Assembly (NCBI GenBank): GCA_030668425.1
Contig: DAOUTY010000094.1
Coordinates: 1-6,966 of the forward strand
Length of the DNA stretch: 6,966 nt
Direction of reading: 5' to 3'
Source: Chloroflexota bacterium
GTDB lineage: Bacteria; Chloroflexota; Dehalococcoidia; SZUA-161
The position numbers and the translations under genes were made by a program. The notes beneath the pieces are model-generated. The model saw only the letters and a list, made by a program, of their open reading frames with translations, was not told the DNA's origin and did no database searches. Within the stretch, counting starts at the first letter, position 1. Each line of letters starts with the position of its first letter. Positions 5,166 through 6,966 of the stretch are shown piece by piece.

Positions 5166-5960
5166 TCAGGACGCGCTGGCTTTCTTGAGTATCTCCAACG
5201 TGACCTGGGCGGCTTTCTTTCCTGAGAGGAGCATGGCGCCGAAGGTAGGGCCCATGCGGGGCAGTCCGTATACTGCGCCCACCGCCATACCCGTTACGAC
5301 GAGCCCCGGGTGGACCTCGCCGGTGTGCTCCACGACGGCATCCTCGGATTTGTTAATCCACAAGGCGCCCTCACCTTTCAGCTCGAGCAGCTTCCTCTGC
5401 TCAAGCTTCTTCGCCACTACGGCATCGTGGCCGGTGGCGTCGATCACTACCCTGGACTCCAGCAGCACGGGGTCGAGGGCCGCTATCTCCTTGGGCAGGT
5501 GGGCGATCGGGCTCCAGTTGATCACCACTCCTGCAACTCGATTGTTCTCGTGCAGTATTATGTCTTCGAGCAGGGTCAAGCTGAAGCACTTGACTCCGGC
5601 ATCGTAGGCTGCGGCGATGGCCCTTGCACAGGCATGTGGGGCATCTGCTACATACAATCCATCAACAGCCTTCTCATAGGGTACACCCAGCTCATCCAGG
5701 ACTTCCTGGGCCGGCTCTCTCAGCGTGAGTTTGTTCATAAAATAGCCGCCGATCCAGAACCCCCCGCCGAGGTAATTGTTCCTCTCCACTATAACCACCT
5801 TGAGCCCGGTCTTGGCCAGCTCCTTACCCGCTATCAACCCGCTGGGCCCGCTACCAACGATGACGACATCGCTCTCTGCGTACTCCTCAAACTGGCGCAG
5901 GTAACTGCCCACAATGGCGCGTGTAACGTCACTTTCTCTTACGGGGTGGAATAATGGCAT
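5166..5960 (-). CDS. thi4: Thi4-family thiazole synthase (prokaryotic type)
   Basis: Thi4 enzymes build the thiazole half of thiamin from NAD and glycine. Yeast Thi4 gives up its own cysteine sulfur and is inactivated; archaeal and many bacterial forms use iron and free sulfide and turn over. The protein has 264 residues, the prokaryotic length. It shows the dinucleotide fold DVVIVGSGPSGL (31-42), the acidic strand end VVIVER (55-60), GGGFWIGGYFMN (65-76), DATGHDA (174-180) and the C-terminal RMGPTFGAMLLSGKKAA (235-251). The likely iron ligands are D163 and H178. The residue two before D163 is alanine (A161), where yeast has the sulfur-donor cysteine and archaeal enzymes histidine. Start ATG 5960-5958 is 9 nt after a GGAGGG site and 28 nt after the thiC stop, so the two genes form an operon. 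Relatives are sometimes labelled ribose-1,5-bisphosphate isomerase; the thiC partner argues for thiamin synthesis. Confidence 0.93.
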   Translation of the reverse strand: MPLFHPVRESDVTRAIVGSYLRQFEEYAESDVVIVGSGPSGLIAGKELAKTGLKVVIVERNNYLGGGFWIGGYFMNKLTLREPAQEVLDELGVPYEKAVDGLYVADAPHACARAIAAAYDAGVKCFSLTLLEDIILHENNRVAGVVINWSPIAHLPKEIAALDPVLLESRVVIDATGHDAVVAKKLEQRKLLELKGEGALWINKSEDAVVEHTGEVHPGLVVTGMAVGAVYGLPRMGPTFGAMLLSGKKAAQVTLEILKKASAS

Positions 5961-5988
5961 TTTCTATTTCCCTCCAATGATAGCGTAA

Positions 5989-6966
5989 CTAGCAGTGTCC
6001 TGGGGCGGTGCCGAGATACTGGGCAACTAGCTCCATGGCGCAATACTGGCCGCACATACTGCAACCTGAGCCCGAGGTATCGTGCTGCGCGCGGGCCTTT
6101 GTCGCTCTGCCAGGATCGAGGGCTAGCTTCATCTGTTCTTGCCAGTCAAGATTCTTGCGAGCTAGCGACATCTTCAGATCCCAGTCAAGAGCACCCTTCA
6201 CCCCTTTTACGATATCGCCAGCGTGGGCGGCAAGGCGGGTAGCCAGCACACCCTCTCTCACGTCATTAGCATCGGGGAGAGACAGGTGCTCAGAGGGTGT
6301 GACATAGCACAGGTAGTCCGCGCCATATGCGGCAGCAATGGCCCCGCCGATTGCAGCGGTAATGTGGTCATAGCCGGCACCGATATCAGTCACCAATGGG
6401 CCTAGCACGTAGAAGGGCGCTCCTTTGCAGACTAGCTTCTCCAGTTGTACGTTGGCTGCGATTTGATCCAGGGGCATATGCCCCGGGCCCTCGACCATCA
6501 CCTGTACTCCGGCTGCCCGGCTCCGTTCCACCAATTCTCCAATGGTTAACAATTCCTCTATCTGGGGGCGGTCTGAGGCGTCTGCCAGGCTTCCCGGACG
6601 AAGCCCGTCGCCCAGGCTTAGCGTTACATCATATCTGCGGGCGATATCCAACAAACGGTCGTAGAACTCATATAGAGGGTTCTCCTGCTCGTTGTGCAGC
6701 ATCCAGCCGATGGTGAAGGCCCCACCTCGTGAGACAACGTCTGTCACTCTCGGCGATTGCCTTAGACGGCTCACTGTCTTTAGAGTTACGCCGCAGTGAA
6801 CTGTCATGAAATCGACCCCATCTTCAGCCTGCTCTTGTATCGCAGCGAAGAGATGATCGACTGGCATAGCTACTATTGATCCCCACTTGTTGATGGCCTC
6901 GATCGCTGCCTGGTAGAGGGGGACAGTGCCCAAAGTAAGGGAAGTCGAGTCAATGATGGCACAGCG
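5989..6966 (-). CDS. thiC: Phosphomethylpyrimidine (HMP-P) synthase, C-terminal 325 residues (5' end off right edge)
   Basis: ThiC is a radical-SAM enzyme that rearranges aminoimidazole ribotide into HMP phosphate, the pyrimidine half of thiamin. The frame is open to the window edge; the residues before the internal TTG at 6933 (RCAIIDSTSLTLGTVPLYQA) match ThiC, so the real start is outside, probably about 100 codons away. Family motifs in order from the edge: GTVPLYQA, MTVHCGVTL, SRGGAFTIGWM, SLGDGLRPGS, VEGPGHMPLDQI, the VLGPLVTDIGAGYDHIT stretch, GADYLCYVTPSEHLSLP and the C-terminal cluster motif C-S-M-C-G-Q-Y-C. These cysteines (302, 305, 309 of the visible part) would hold the 4Fe-4S cluster. 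The spacing is CX2CX3C, one residue shorter than the CX2CX4C of enterobacterial ThiC. thi4 follows after 28 nt. Any TPP riboswitch would lie outside the window. Confidence 0.97.
   Translation of the reverse strand, partial: RCAIIDSTSLTLGTVPLYQAAIEAINKWGSIVAMPVDHLFAAIQEQAEDGVDFMTVHCGVTLKTVSRLRQSPRVTDVVSRGGAFTIGWMLHNEQENPLYEFYDRLLDIARRYDVTLSLGDGLRPGSLADASDRPQIEELLTIGELVERSRAAGVQVMVEGPGHMPLDQIAANVQLEKLVCKGAPFYVLGPLVTDIGAGYDHITAAIGGAIAAAYGADYLCYVTPSEHLSLPDANDVREGVLATRLAAHAGDIVKGVKGALDWDLKMSLARKNLDWQEQMKLALDPGRATKARAQHDTSGSGCSMCGQYCAMELVAQYLGTAPGHC

Noticed and set aside
5310..5954. Plus-strand open frame of 214 codons
   Set aside because: It is antisense to thi4, without ribosome site or recognisable motifs; the minus-strand protein accounts for the region.
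5961..5988. TPP riboswitch controlling thi4
   Set aside because: The gap between thiC and thi4 is only 28 nt and holds just a ribosome binding site; a riboswitch, if any, would be upstream of thiC outside the window.

Overview
The window looks like a chromosomal stretch from an anaerobic bacterium with roughly 50-55% G+C. The gene content suggests Chloroflexota, perhaps Dehalococcoidia: a short ThrRS without a TGS domain, a DUF151 nuclease, a prokaryotic-type Thi4 next to ThiC, and a compact housekeeping layout. This taxonomic guess rests on protein character and gene mix only and is of modest confidence.

Left part (1-1535, all genes on the minus strand). In transcription order this holds a tRNA-Val(GAC) gene, a ~92-bp palindromic repeat fused to the tRNA 3' CCA, a small GIY-YIG endonuclease gene, a second copy of the same repeat, and then the 5' two fifths or so of thrS, which leaves the window on the left. 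The repeat-endonuclease-repeat arrangement beside a tRNA 3' end is the most unusual structure here and resembles a small mobile cassette.

Middle part (1548-3843, plus strand). A divergent promoter pair fires tRNA-Val leftward and a probable operon rightward. The operon encodes a DUF151 bifunctional-nuclease-family protein, a small four-cysteine protein of unknown function, dephospho-CoA kinase (coaE) and a Nudix CoA pyrophosphatase. The last two both act on coenzyme A, one making it and the other hydrolysing it. A 19-bp perfect hairpin sits just before coaE.

Right part (3855-6966, minus strand). In transcription order: thiC (5' end outside the window), a thi4-family thiazole synthase gene and a rho-independent terminator, then cinA, which converges on the Nudix gene. 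ThiC makes the pyrimidine half and Thi4 the thiazole half of thiamin, so the pair forms a thiamin-precursor operon. The Thi4 protein appears to carry alanine where yeast has the sulfur-donating cysteine and archaeal enzymes have histidine. No CRISPR array, rRNA, transposase or recognisable riboswitch was seen.
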